64,000 nt of DNA from Stenotrophomonas maltophilia (GTDB lineage: Bacteria > Pseudomonadota > Gammaproteobacteria > Xanthomonadales > Xanthomonadaceae), in contig NZ_CP015612.1 in assembly GCF_002138415.1 (NCBI RefSeq), positions 3,202,001 through 3,266,000 on the forward strand, written 5' to 3'. The notes under the pieces were generated by a model. That model did no database searches. It was not told where the DNA came from and worked only from the letters and a program-made list of their open reading frames with translations. How positions within the stretch are numbered: position 1 is the first letter of the stretch; the number at the start of each line of letters is the position of its first letter. This document shows positions 10,645 through 18,942 of the stretch, in pieces. A program made the position numbers and the translations under genes.

Positions 10645-11532
10645 ATGAGCCGTTCCCTGCTTCCGCCGCTCAATGCACTGCGCGCGTTCGAGGCCACTGC
10701 CCGCCTTGGCGGCGTGGGTCGCGCCGCACAGGATCTGCACGTCACCCATGGCGCGGTCAGCCGGCAACTGAAGCTGCTGGAAGATCATCTGGGCCTGGCA
10801 CTGTTCCAGCGTGCCGGTCGCGGGCTGCGCCTGACCGCTGCGGGTACGCGCCTGCAGGCAGCGTGCAGCGAAGCCTTCGGCGGCATCGAAGACTGCGTGC
10901 GAGAACTGCGGCGGCCGGCGGCAGCCCCGGCGCTGGTACTGGGTTGCAGCGGCAGCGTGCTGGCGCGCTGGATGATCCCGCGCCTGCCTGCGCTGCAGGC
11001 CGCCCTGCCCGGCGTGCGCCTGCAGTGGTCGGCGCTGGATGGCAGTTTCACCGAAGCGCAGGCAGCACTGGATGCGGTGCTGCTGCTGGCGCAGGGGCCC
11101 TGGCCCCGGGGCTGGCAGGTGCGTGAGCTGGCGCCGGAACGGGTCGGCGTGGTGGTGGCCCCCTCGCATCCGGCCGCGCAGCGCCTGCGGCATGTACCGC
11201 CCTCGGCGCTGCTGCAGGAGACGCTGCTGCACACCAGCTCACGGCCACAGGCGTGGCCGGCGTGGGCGCAAGCGCACGATCTGGACGTGTCGAAGCTGCA
11301 GCTGGGCATCGCCTTTGAGCACCTGTACTACTTGTTGGAAGCCGCAGTGGCCGGGCTGGGCCCGGCGATCGCGCCAGAGCCGCTGGTGGCCGAGGACCTG
11401 GCCGCAGGCCGGCTGGTCGCACCGTGGGGATTTACCGCCACCGGCGGCTTCTGGGTGCTGGCGCGGCCGGATGGCCCGGCAGATGGGCGCGTGGATGCGC
11501 TGGCCGACTGGCTGGGCCAGCAACTGCGCTGA
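10645..11532 (+). CDS. LysR-family transcriptional regulator, TrpI-like by context
   Basis: A 295-residue LysR-type regulator. The N-terminal winged helix-turn-helix spans residues 7-65 and reads NALRAFEATARLGGVGRAAQ followed by HVTHGAVSRQLKLLED, which is GcvA/TrpI-like. The remaining effector-binding domain is of periplasmic-binding-protein type. AGGAAAT precedes the ATG at good distance. It is transcribed away from trpB, and in pseudomonads the regulator in this position (TrpI) activates trpBA in response to indole-glycerol phosphate. The same job is likely here, but the N-terminus is shared by many GcvA-type proteins, so the name trpI is not assigned. Confidence 0.85.
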   Translation: MSRSLLPPLNALRAFEATARLGGVGRAAQDLHVTHGAVSRQLKLLEDHLGLALFQRAGRGLRLTAAGTRLQAACSEAFGGIEDCVRELRRPAAAPALVLGCSGSVLARWMIPRLPALQAALPGVRLQWSALDGSFTEAQAALDAVLLLAQGPWPRGWQVRELAPERVGVVVAPSHPAAQRLRHVPPSALLQETLLHTSSRPQAWPAWAQAHDLDVSKLQLGIAFEHLYYLLEAAVAGLGPAIAPEPLVAEDLAAGRLVAPWGFTATGGFWVLARPDGPADGRVDALADWLGQQLR

Positions 11533-11536
11533 CAAC

Positions 11537-11603
11537 AAAAGGGGACGGAGGGGATTAAGTCGCAAGTGGCACAAACGACTTAATCCCCTCCGTCCCCTTT
11601 TTT
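11537..11603. terminator. Perfect 26-bp inverted repeat, bidirectional terminator or mobile palindrome
   Basis: A perfect 26-bp stem (left arm 11537-11562, right arm 11576-11601) with a 13-base loop lies exactly between the convergent lysR and telA genes. A-rich and T-rich ends make it a bidirectional terminator. The stem is far longer than a terminator needs and looks like a dispersed palindromic unit. Confidence 0.8.
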
Positions 11604-12712
11604 CAGCTGGCGGTCGGGGTGGCCAGGCGCTGCTGCAGGTCTTCGCGCAGGCGCGACAGCTCGACTTCGGCCTGCTGCCGCTGCTGCATGCCTTCGCGAT
11701 GGATGCTGCGCACTTCCTCGACCGTGGCGATCAACTGGTCGTGCACGTGGCGCAGCGTGGCCACGTCGATCACGCCGCGCTGGTTGCTGCGCGCGGTATC
11801 CACCGAGGCCTGGCGCAGCAGATCGGCATTGCGGCGCATCAGCTCGTTGGTGGCATCGTCGATGGCGGTGGACAACTCGACCGCGGCCTTCTGCTCACCC
11901 AGCGAAAGCTGGATGGCGAACTGGCGCTTCCACGACGGGATGGTGATCTCGCGCACCGTGTTGAACTTCTCGATCAGCTGCAGCGCGTTGGCCTGGATCA
12001 GGCGGATCATCGGCAGCGACTGATCGGCCGCATGCTGCATCAGCTGCAGGTCGGACACGCGCTTTTCGATCAGACGGATCGCGTTGTCGACTTCGCCCTG
12101 GCGGATGCGCTGCTGCGGATCCTCACTGCCCTGCCCGGCCTGCTGCTCGGCCTGCAGTTCGGCCAGGCGCTGCTTGCCGGCGGCGGCATACAGGCCCAGT
12201 GCATGGCGTTCTTCGCGGACGATGTCATGCATGCGGTCGAACTCGCCCACGCGCTTGCCCATCAACGCCTGCTGCACACCGACATCGCCCAGCAGCTGCT
12301 CGATCTGCGCGTTGGTGTCGCTGAACTTCTGCACCAGCTCGCCCTTGGATACGCGCAGGCGGTCGATCAGGCCACCGATCACCGGCACCTTCGACCGCTG
12401 GGCGAAGCCGTCCAGCTTCAGGCTGCGCGCGATGCGCACCACTTCGCCGAGCTTCTCGCCACTGGCATCCAGGTCACGATTGCGCACCTGGTCGAGCAAC
12501 TGGCTGGAGAACGCTGCGGTGCGCGTGGCCGCTTCGCGACCGAACACCTGCAGGTTGCCCGGGCGCAGGTCATCCAGCTCCAGACGGATCTCGGCGATGC
12601 GCGGCAGATCCTCGCGGACCAGGCCAAGCGCCTGCAGTGCGCCTTCATCGAGCGGAGCGGCGGTGGTCGTGCCGGGCACAAGGGCACCGGGGGTCTGGCT
12701 GTCCTGGGTCAT
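11603..12712 (-). CDS. TelA-family (toxic anion resistance) protein
   Basis: A 369-residue, almost wholly alpha-helical cytoplasmic protein of the TelA/KlaA family, named for plasmid tellurite resistance but of unknown biochemical action. Heptad-like helices run through the length, for example LGEQKAAVELSTAIDDATNE and the C-terminal QQRQQAEVELSRLREDLQQR. ATG 12712 (MTQDSQTPG) is preceded by AAGGAG at 8-base spacing, better than the upstream in-frame start at 12760. It is the last gene of a five-gene operon with a YqiJ-like protein, a flotillin, a giant ATPase and a small helical protein. In that setting a role in membrane or chromosome stress is more likely than tellurite alone. Confidence 0.85.
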   Translation of the reverse strand: MTQDSQTPGALVPGTTTAAPLDEGALQALGLVREDLPRIAEIRLELDDLRPGNLQVFGREAATRTAAFSSQLLDQVRNRDLDASGEKLGEVVRIARSLKLDGFAQRSKVPVIGGLIDRLRVSKGELVQKFSDTNAQIEQLLGDVGVQQALMGKRVGEFDRMHDIVREERHALGLYAAAGKQRLAELQAEQQAGQGSEDPQQRIRQGEVDNAIRLIEKRVSDLQLMQHAADQSLPMIRLIQANALQLIEKFNTVREITIPSWKRQFAIQLSLGEQKAAVELSTAIDDATNELMRRNADLLRQASVDTARSNQRGVIDVATLRHVHDQLIATVEEVRSIHREGMQQRQQAEVELSRLREDLQQRLATPTAS

Positions 12713-12756
12713 CGGGCAGTCTCCTTGCAGTTGGGTAAGCGGCAGCGGCGGCCGGC

Positions 12757-13464
12757 TCAAGGCAGTCTAGCCTGAGCCGCCGCGACCTCGTCATCGATCT
12801 GTGCGTGCAGCATGGCGGCCTTCGCCGCCAGTGTGGCACCGGCCGCGGCCTGGCCCGCCACGGCGGCCTGCCGCCAGGCCGGCAGCAGGACGTCATGGAT
12901 GCGCGCGAAACGTTGCAGCAGCACGTTGTCCTGGTCCTGCAGCAGCTGCCACTGGCCGGCCTCGAGACGGCGCAGCGAGGCCAGCCGGCGCAGATGATCG
13001 AGCCGTTGCGACAGCGCGGCCTGGCCGGCGATATCCAGCGACGCCAGCCGCGCGGCAGCCAGCCCGACCCAGTCGTCCAGCGCTGCGGCCGCCGCTGAAT
13101 GTCCGGCAATGGCCATGGCTCGCAGCTGCAGGTGCTGCTGCAGGTGCTGGGCCTGCTCGCGCGCCTGCAGGGCCAGCACGCCCAGCTGCGACTGCAGCGC
13201 ACGCCCTTCCGCCTCGCGATCGACATCGCGCCCCAGCAGGCGGCCCCACCAGCTCTCCTGCTGCCGGATCTGCGCCGGGTTACTGGCCTGCAGCGCCAGC
13301 GCGATGCGTGCCAGTGCGGCCACCAGGCCTTCGCCCGCGCCCGGCAGCAATGGTGTTTCGCGCCGCGTCAGCGCCTGCAGCAACGGCGCACCATAGTCGG
13401 CCAGCACGGCAACATCGGCCGTGTCCGGCAAGCTCGGTGGCGGCAGTGGCGCCTGCGTGGTCAC
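12757..13464 (-). CDS. Uncharacterised helical protein, TelA operon
   Basis: A 235-residue Ala/Leu/Gln-rich protein predicted to be almost all helix and coiled coil (ALQSQLGVLALQAREQAQHL and similar). No signal peptide or membrane segment is seen, and I do not recognise a family. Its GTG start overlaps the stop of the giant ATPase gene by four bases (GTGA), and telA begins 44 bases downstream. It is therefore probably a structural partner linking the ATPase to TelA. It belongs in composition to its neighbours. Confidence 0.75.
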   Translation of the reverse strand: MTTQAPLPPPSLPDTADVAVLADYGAPLLQALTRRETPLLPGAGEGLVAALARIALALQASNPAQIRQQESWWGRLLGRDVDREAEGRALQSQLGVLALQAREQAQHLQQHLQLRAMAIAGHSAAAAALDDWVGLAAARLASLDIAGQAALSQRLDHLRRLASLRRLEAGQWQLLQDQDNVLLQRFARIHDVLLPAWRQAAVAGQAAAGATLAAKAAMLHAQIDDEVAAAQARLP

Positions 13465-16400
13465 GGCAGCGGCGGCGGCTTCGGTGTCGTTGCCGGAATG
13501 TCCTCACTGTCGTCCGGCGGCAACGACTCGCCGTAGAAGTGGCGCATCAGGGCCTCATCCAGTGCGCGCTCCTCCGGCGTCGCGGCACGGCGCACGCGCG
13601 CACGCTGCGCAACCACGGCACTCGGCCCGCCGCGCTCGACCTGCTGCCGTGCCCAGCCGGCGAACGCAGCCAGGGTCTGCGACACCTGTGCCTGCTGCGC
13701 CTGTGATGCCGCAAGCAGTTCCACCAGCGGCGCCAGGCCTGCCTGCAGATCTTCGGCCAGGACCGTGGCCGGCACACTGGGTGCCGCCGCGACCGGCACC
13801 GACGCGGCGGGTGCAGGGCGTGCTTCGGAGAGTCGCTGCAGGGCCTCGAGCAAGGCCGGCCACGGCGCAGGGTCGGCGACGGCAGCGGGGGCCGTCTCCG
13901 GCGTTGGCGGTGGCAACTGCAACGCGCTGGCGATGTCTGCCAGCTGCGCGACCACGCGCCCGCCGACATCGCTGTCGTCAGCCCCCATGGCCTTGTTGCG
14001 CAGGAAGTCGCGCTTGATCTGTGCCCAGCGCTGCGCCTGCGTGTCATCCAGTACGCCGCGCAGTTCGGCCAGCTTCAGCAGATTCTCTTCGGCGCCGGTG
14101 GTGAGCAGCTGCGCCTCGCCCAGATAGTGGTCGGAGATCAGCTGCTGCAGCTCGTCCTCGTTCATCACCGGCGAGATCTTCTCGGCCAGCTTGTTCATGT
14201 TGCGGTAGCTGCCCTGCAGCCGGAACGGCGGTTCGGTGCGGTAGCGGTCATCCTGCGCGGCACTGGCGATGTACTGCTGGTTGACCCGGTAGACCACGTC
14301 GCGCACGCGCAGCATGCGCTGCAGGGTGGCGGTGATCTCGTTGATCTCGGCACTGCTGTAGGCATGGCTGAGGCCATTGGTCGAGACCTCCTTGCCCATC
14401 GCACGCTCGACCAGCACGTACAGATCGGCCATGTCACGCGTGGCCAGCGGCGCCAGCACCGGGTTGGAGGTCAGGCTGTTCTCGATGTAGCTGAGCGTGA
14501 AAGCAGCCTCCATGCCACCGAGCACATCACCGAGGTTGTAGATGTCGGCACGGTTGGCCAGCATGTCCGGAATCTTGAACACCTCGCCGGACTCGGTATA
14601 CGGGTTGCCGGCCATCACCACGCAGAACTTCTTGCCGCGCATGTCGTAGGTGCGGGTGCGGCCGCGCCACACGCCTTCGATGCGACGGGTGCCATCGCAC
14701 AGCGAAATGAACTTCTGCAGGAACTCGGGATGGGTGTGCTGGATGTCGTCGACATACAGCATGGTGTTGTTGCCCATTTCCAGCGCCAGATTGAGCTTTT
14801 CCAGCTCCTGTCGCGAGGTCGCGTCGGGCGCCTGTGCCGGGTCCAGCGAGCGCACCTCGTGACCCAGCGCCGGGCCGTTGATCTTCATGAAGACCAGGCC
14901 CAGGCGGTGCGCCACGTATTCCATCAACGTGGTCTTGCCGTAGCCGGGCGGCGAAATCATCATCAGCAGGCCCATCAGGTCGCTGCGCTTGTTCTCGCCA
15001 ACCGTGCCCATCTGCTTGGCCAGGTTGTCACCGATCACGCCCAGGTAGACATCGTTGATCAGCTTGTTGCGTACGAACGAGGACAGCGGCCGCGCCTTGA
15101 ACTCGGAGAGACGCAGGGTCTCGCGCTCGCGGCCGATGATGCCCTGGCGCAATGCCTGATAGGCATGGAACGCCGGCACGAAATGACGCAGGTGCTGCTG
15201 CAGGCGTGTCAGGAAGTCATCCAGCGACACCACCAGCGTGCCATTGCCGATGCGCGCGTGTTCACCGAGCAGGCCGTTGACCTCTACCCGCAACGCGGCG
15301 TCGCTGGCACGGGTGCGCAGCTGGCGCTGCACCAGCAGCAGTGCCGCCGCTTCATCAACATAACCGGCATGCATGGCGTACGCCGGCGTACCCGCAAGTG
15401 CACGCAGCCATTGCCCGGCCAGTGCCCAGCGCGTGGCCAGCGGATCCTGGCTGCGCTGCAGGGCGCGTTCGACCGCCTCGCGCTGCCCGGCCTGCTCCAG
15501 CTGCTGCGCCAATGCCTCCAGCAGTGCCACCGCATGACGGCTGCTGCTGAACACCGGATCGCCCGCCGCCAGTTCTTCGCCCAGGTAGGCGGCTGCGGCC
15601 TCAGCGGCATCGACGTCGAACGGCAAGGCATGGGACTGCGCGTAGGACAACAGTGCCTCGGCCATCTCCGCACGCAGGGCCTGGCGTCCCTCGTCGGACC
15701 CGAACACTCGTGCCAACGCCTCGGCACCGGCCTGCCGCGCTGGCCACTGCGCCACTGCCTCGCGTCGCTGCTCGGCCGCCCAGAACAGCAGCGCCAGCGC
15801 ACGCACCCGGGGGGCATGGCGCAGGCTTCCAGCGGCCTGCTGCAAGGGCAGCAACGCACGCAGGATCAGCGCGGCATCATGGTCATGGATGCCGCGTTCG
15901 TAGCCTTCGCGGTAGCGCGGTGCGGCGAATGCGCGCACGCGCTGGTCCAGTGCTTCCGGCGTGGCGACGTCGTGCTGCAGCGCGGCCAGGTCAAGGCCAT
16001 CGCGCCCCTCCTGCGCGGCCATCAGCAGGCTGCCGGCCAGATACTCGCCGCGATACAGCGTGGGCGATTCCGAGTCCAGGGTGACCGGCCAGAACGGCTT
16101 CAGCGCATCCAGCTCCGGATCGTGCAGGGTCTCCAGGAAGTCGGTGCCGGTCAGATGGATCGCCAGCGTGTCACCACGCGGCAGCAGGGTCAGGTCCAGT
16201 GCCTGGGTGTTGACGCTGAAGCGGTGGCGCGGCCCCAGCCGCACCACGTTGCCGCCGGCTTCGTACAGATCGCTGCGATCGCGCAGCTGGCGCACCGCCT
16301 GGTCACGCACACCCTTCAGCCGCGCCTCGATGTCGTCGGCCTTGACGTTGTCATGCAACGCGCGCAGGCGTTCGGCCAGCTCACGCAGCTTGAGGATCAG

Positions 16401-18857
16401 CGGATCGCCGGCGAAGAAGGCGTTCAGCTCATCGGCGGTGGCGAAGCGTTCGGTGCGCTTGGCCAGGCCATCGAGGATGCGGTTGGCCGCATCCAGCACC
16501 GAACGTGCCTTGCGCTGGCGGTCATCCAGCAGTGCCTGCTTGTGCGTCTCGAAGGCTTCAACCAGCTCTTCGCGCTTGCTCAGGATGTCGCCAAGGAACT
16601 GCTCGTGCTCGCCGAACTGGCTCTCCAGCTCCTCCAGCTGCACCAGCAGGCGAGACAGCTGCTCGTCGGCGCGCTCCGGGTCGGTGGCCAGCGCCAGCGC
16701 GCTGGTGATCGACTGCGAGAACAGCGCGAACTGCGCGGCGAACTGCGCCACGGCCTCGGCCGACCCCAGTGACCTGCGGCGCTGGTCGGCGCGCGCACGC
16801 GCCTGGTTGAGGCGGCCGTACAGCACCGAGATCGACTCGACCACGCGGGTGCGGGCAGTGGCATCGTCCACCTTCAGGCCGGCCATCAGCTCGGACAGCA
16901 TGTCCAGGTCGGCTGCCATCCCACGCAGTCCCTCCAGCTGCTCGTCCAGCTGGCGGGCGCTCTGTGCCTGCTGCGCCGCTTCATCCAGCGCCTGCAGGCG
17001 CGTGGTCAGCGGCGCCAGCGCGGCTTCGTCCGCAAGGAACTCGCCAGTGGCGGCGCCGACGCGGTCCTGCGCCTCCACCAGCTCGGCCGCCATCACTTCG
17101 ATGCGCGCGGTGTCGATGTAGCGCAGCTCACGGATGGTCAACAGGCGTCCGCGCAGTGCAGTGATTGCGTTGAGGGCCTCGACGAAGGCCTGCACCTCGT
17201 TCCAGTTCTGCGGCTGCAGCCGTCCCAGCAACGCCTTGTGCGCGGCCTCGGCCTCGACCATCGCCTGCGCCGACTGCTGGCGGATCGACTGCACTTTCTC
17301 GTATTCGTCCAGCACCGATTCGCCGGTGGCGCTGATCTGCCGCAGCAGCGTCTCTGCACCATCGCAGGCCGCGTCACCCAGCCAGTGGTGGGCATCGAAC
17401 AAGCGTCGTGTATCGGCCACCAGGCGCTGGTAGCGCTGCACCGACACATCCTGACCGTCGATCTCGCGTGCCAGGTTGAACAGGTTGGAAATGCCGCGCA
17501 CCAGCTCGGCGTTGCCGATGCGGCCCATGAAGGTGTTGCCGGGCGGCCGGCTGGCGGCGAACTCGTCACTGCTGAACGGGGTCTGCCAGACCTGCATCGG
17601 ATGGATGCGGGTCGGTTCGTTGCCTTCGGCATGGAACAGCACCATGCGTCCATCCTGCATGAAGGCGTAGCCATGGCCGAACACCGGGTTCTGCAGTACA
17701 CGCTGGATGGTGTTGTAGACGAACAGCGCCGAGCGCCCACCTTCGCGCTCGTAGAAGATGTACAGCACATCCTCGCCATTCGGCGAACGGATGCTGCGCT
17801 TGAACTGCATGCCGGCCATCGAGGCGTCGAATGCCTTGTGCTCGCCGCCCTGCAGGTAATAGCCACCCGGGAAGATCACACCGTGGTCTTCAGGCAGCTG
17901 CACGCAGGCCTGCACGATCGCATCGTTGCGCACGATGCCGCCGGTCAGCGTGTTGTAGATCAGGCCGCGCCACTCGGTCTCGCGGTACGGCAGCACCTTC
18001 AGCAGTACCAGCGAACCCACCCGGGCGAATTCGAACTGGGCGTCGTCCAGCGACTGCGTGCTGTCCTCCACCGGTTCGCTGTAGATGCCCTGCCCGGTCT
18101 CGGTGTTGTTCTCGACCTTGATGGTGAGGTCGCCGCCGGTGGTCTCCACGAACAGGGTGTCGAGGATGTTCAGGTGCGAATGGCGGCCACTGACCGCCAG
18201 GTCGCGCGTGGCCTTGGTCCATTCGAAGTCGAACGGCGGCGGCAACGCGATATCGCGTTCGCCGCGCGCATCCAGATAGGTCAGTTCGCCGTCGCGCGAC
18301 AACGCCCAGCGAAACACGCGCACGTCGCTGCTGCGCTCGCCGATCTGGAACGAAGCCAGCAGCTTGTCGCCCACCACGATCAGCTGCAGCAGGCGTGCGT
18401 GCTTGTAGTAGGCGTACAGCTCGTTGAAGTCGTGCACGAAGCCGGGCTGGTCGAGGAAGCTGCCCTTCAGCTCCAGCGCGGCCACATCGTAGCCGTCGTT
18501 GCCCTGCACCAGCCGGTACAGGCCGAACACGTCCTCGATGCGGGTCTGGGTCTTCAGCCCGATGAACACGTTGTAGCCGAACAGCAGGCGGTCCGGCCCA
18601 ACCTGCACGATGTCGCGGCCGACGCAGTTGTTCTCGCTGCGGATGCGGAAGCGCCCGGCCACTTCCAGCCGGCTGTCGCCGAATTCGGCCAGGCGCTGGC
18701 GATTGAGCGTCTCGGCCAGGGTCTGCAGACGCTGGCCCTGCTCGACCAGGCGGCGGCGCAGAACTTCGTAGGCACCGCCCTGGGCGACGGCCTGGTCGAC
18801 GGTGTTGCCGCCGGCCTCCGGCGCGGGGGTTTCGGCGGACGGATGGGTTTCAGACAT
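13461..18857 (-). CDS. Giant AAA+ ATPase (DNA repair ATPase/DUF3686-like)
   Basis: A 1798-residue protein. The N-terminal ~450 residues form a beta-rich domain (RFRIRSENNCVGRDIVQVG onward) typical of proteins annotated 'DNA repair ATPase' (DUF3686-type). A long helical, coiled-coil middle spans roughly residues 460-900, with a helical linker after it. An AAA+ module lies around residues 1280-1600: Walker A SPPGYGKTT near 1305, Walker B MLYVDDIQ, and a sensor-1-like VVMAGNPY. A low-complexity Ala/Pro tail ends the protein. The DNA repair label rests on old homology, and no repair activity is evident. It lies 85 bases after the flotillin gene and overlaps the next gene by GTGA. It may be a membrane-tethered remodelling ATPase working with the flotillin. 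Confidence 0.85.
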   Translation of the reverse strand: MSETHPSAETPAPEAGGNTVDQAVAQGGAYEVLRRRLVEQGQRLQTLAETLNRQRLAEFGDSRLEVAGRFRIRSENNCVGRDIVQVGPDRLLFGYNVFIGLKTQTRIEDVFGLYRLVQGNDGYDVAALELKGSFLDQPGFVHDFNELYAYYKHARLLQLIVVGDKLLASFQIGERSSDVRVFRWALSRDGELTYLDARGERDIALPPPFDFEWTKATRDLAVSGRHSHLNILDTLFVETTGGDLTIKVENNTETGQGIYSEPVEDSTQSLDDAQFEFARVGSLVLLKVLPYRETEWRGLIYNTLTGGIVRNDAIVQACVQLPEDHGVIFPGGYYLQGGEHKAFDASMAGMQFKRSIRSPNGEDVLYIFYEREGGRSALFVYNTIQRVLQNPVFGHGYAFMQDGRMVLFHAEGNEPTRIHPMQVWQTPFSSDEFAASRPPGNTFMGRIGNAELVRGISNLFNLAREIDGQDVSVQRYQRLVADTRRLFDAHHWLGDAACDGAETLLRQISATGESVLDEYEKVQSIRQQSAQAMVEAEAAHKALLGRLQPQNWNEVQAFVEALNAITALRGRLLTIRELRYIDTARIEVMAAELVEAQDRVGAATGEFLADEAALAPLTTRLQALDEAAQQAQSARQLDEQLEGLRGMAADLDMLSELMAGLKVDDATARTRVVESISVLYGRLNQARARADQRRRSLGSAEAVAQFAAQFALFSQSITSALALATDPERADEQLSRLLVQLEELESQFGEHEQFLGDILSKREELVEAFETHKQALLDDRQRKARSVLDAANRILDGLAKRTERFATADELNAFFAGDPLILKLRELAERLRALHDNVKADDIEARLKGVRDQAVRQLRDRSDLYEAGGNVVRLGPRHRFSVNTQALDLTLLPRGDTLAIHLTGTDFLETLHDPELDALKPFWPVTLDSESPTLYRGEYLAGSLLMAAQEGRDGLDLAALQHDVATPEALDQRVRAFAAPRYREGYERGIHDHDAALILRALLPLQQAAGSLRHAPRVRALALLFWAAEQRREAVAQWPARQAGAEALARVFGSDEGRQALRAEMAEALLSYAQSHALPFDVDAAEAAAAYLGEELAAGDPVFSSSRHAVALLEALAQQLEQAGQREAVERALQRSQDPLATRWALAGQWLRALAGTPAYAMHAGYVDEAAALLLVQRQLRTRASDAALRVEVNGLLGEHARIGNGTLVVSLDDFLTRLQQHLRHFVPAFHAYQALRQGIIGRERETLRLSEFKARPLSSFVRNKLINDVYLGVIGDNLAKQMGTVGENKRSDLMGLLMMISPPGYGKTTLMEYVAHRLGLVFMKINGPALGHEVRSLDPAQAPDATSRQELEKLNLALEMGNNTMLYVDDIQHTHPEFLQKFISLCDGTRRIEGVWRGRTRTYDMRGKKFCVVMAGNPYTESGEVFKIPDMLANRADIYNLGDVLGGMEAAFTLSYIENSLTSNPVLAPLATRDMADLYVLVERAMGKEVSTNGLSHAYSSAEINEITATLQRMLRVRDVVYRVNQQYIASAAQDDRYRTEPPFRLQGSYRNMNKLAEKISPVMNEDELQQLISDHYLGEAQLLTTGAEENLLKLAELRGVLDDTQAQRWAQIKRDFLRNKAMGADDSDVGGRVVAQLADIASALQLPPPTPETAPAAVADPAPWPALLEALQRLSEARPAPAASVPVAAAPSVPATVLAEDLQAGLAPLVELLAASQAQQAQVSQTLAAFAGWARQQVERGGPSAVVAQRARVRRAATPEERALDEALMRHFYGESLPPDDSEDIPATTPKPPPLP

Positions 18858-18908
18858 CAGCAGGCTTCCAGCTCACGGGCGAACGGCCGCGCGTGCGGCC
18901 GGCACGGG

Positions 18909-18937
18909 CGGGCGATGGCCAGGCCGGCCATCGCCCG
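18909..18937. repeat. 12-bp inverted repeat between flotillin and ATPase genes
   Basis: CGGGCGATGGCC and GGCCATCGCCCG pair perfectly around a 5-base loop in the 85-base gap. No T run follows in either direction, so it may be an mRNA processing or stabilising hairpin that sets relative expression within the operon. Confidence 0.5.
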
Positions 18938-18942
18938 GTGCA

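Noticed and set aside
11603..12712. Plasmid-type tellurite resistance island
   Set aside because: Only TelA is present; no TerB/C/D/Z or TehAB genes are seen, and base composition does not differ from the neighbours.
14127..16772. 881-codon plus-strand open frame
   Set aside because: Antisense to the giant ATPase, which has clear Walker motifs. The frame is a by-product of high GC at third positions.
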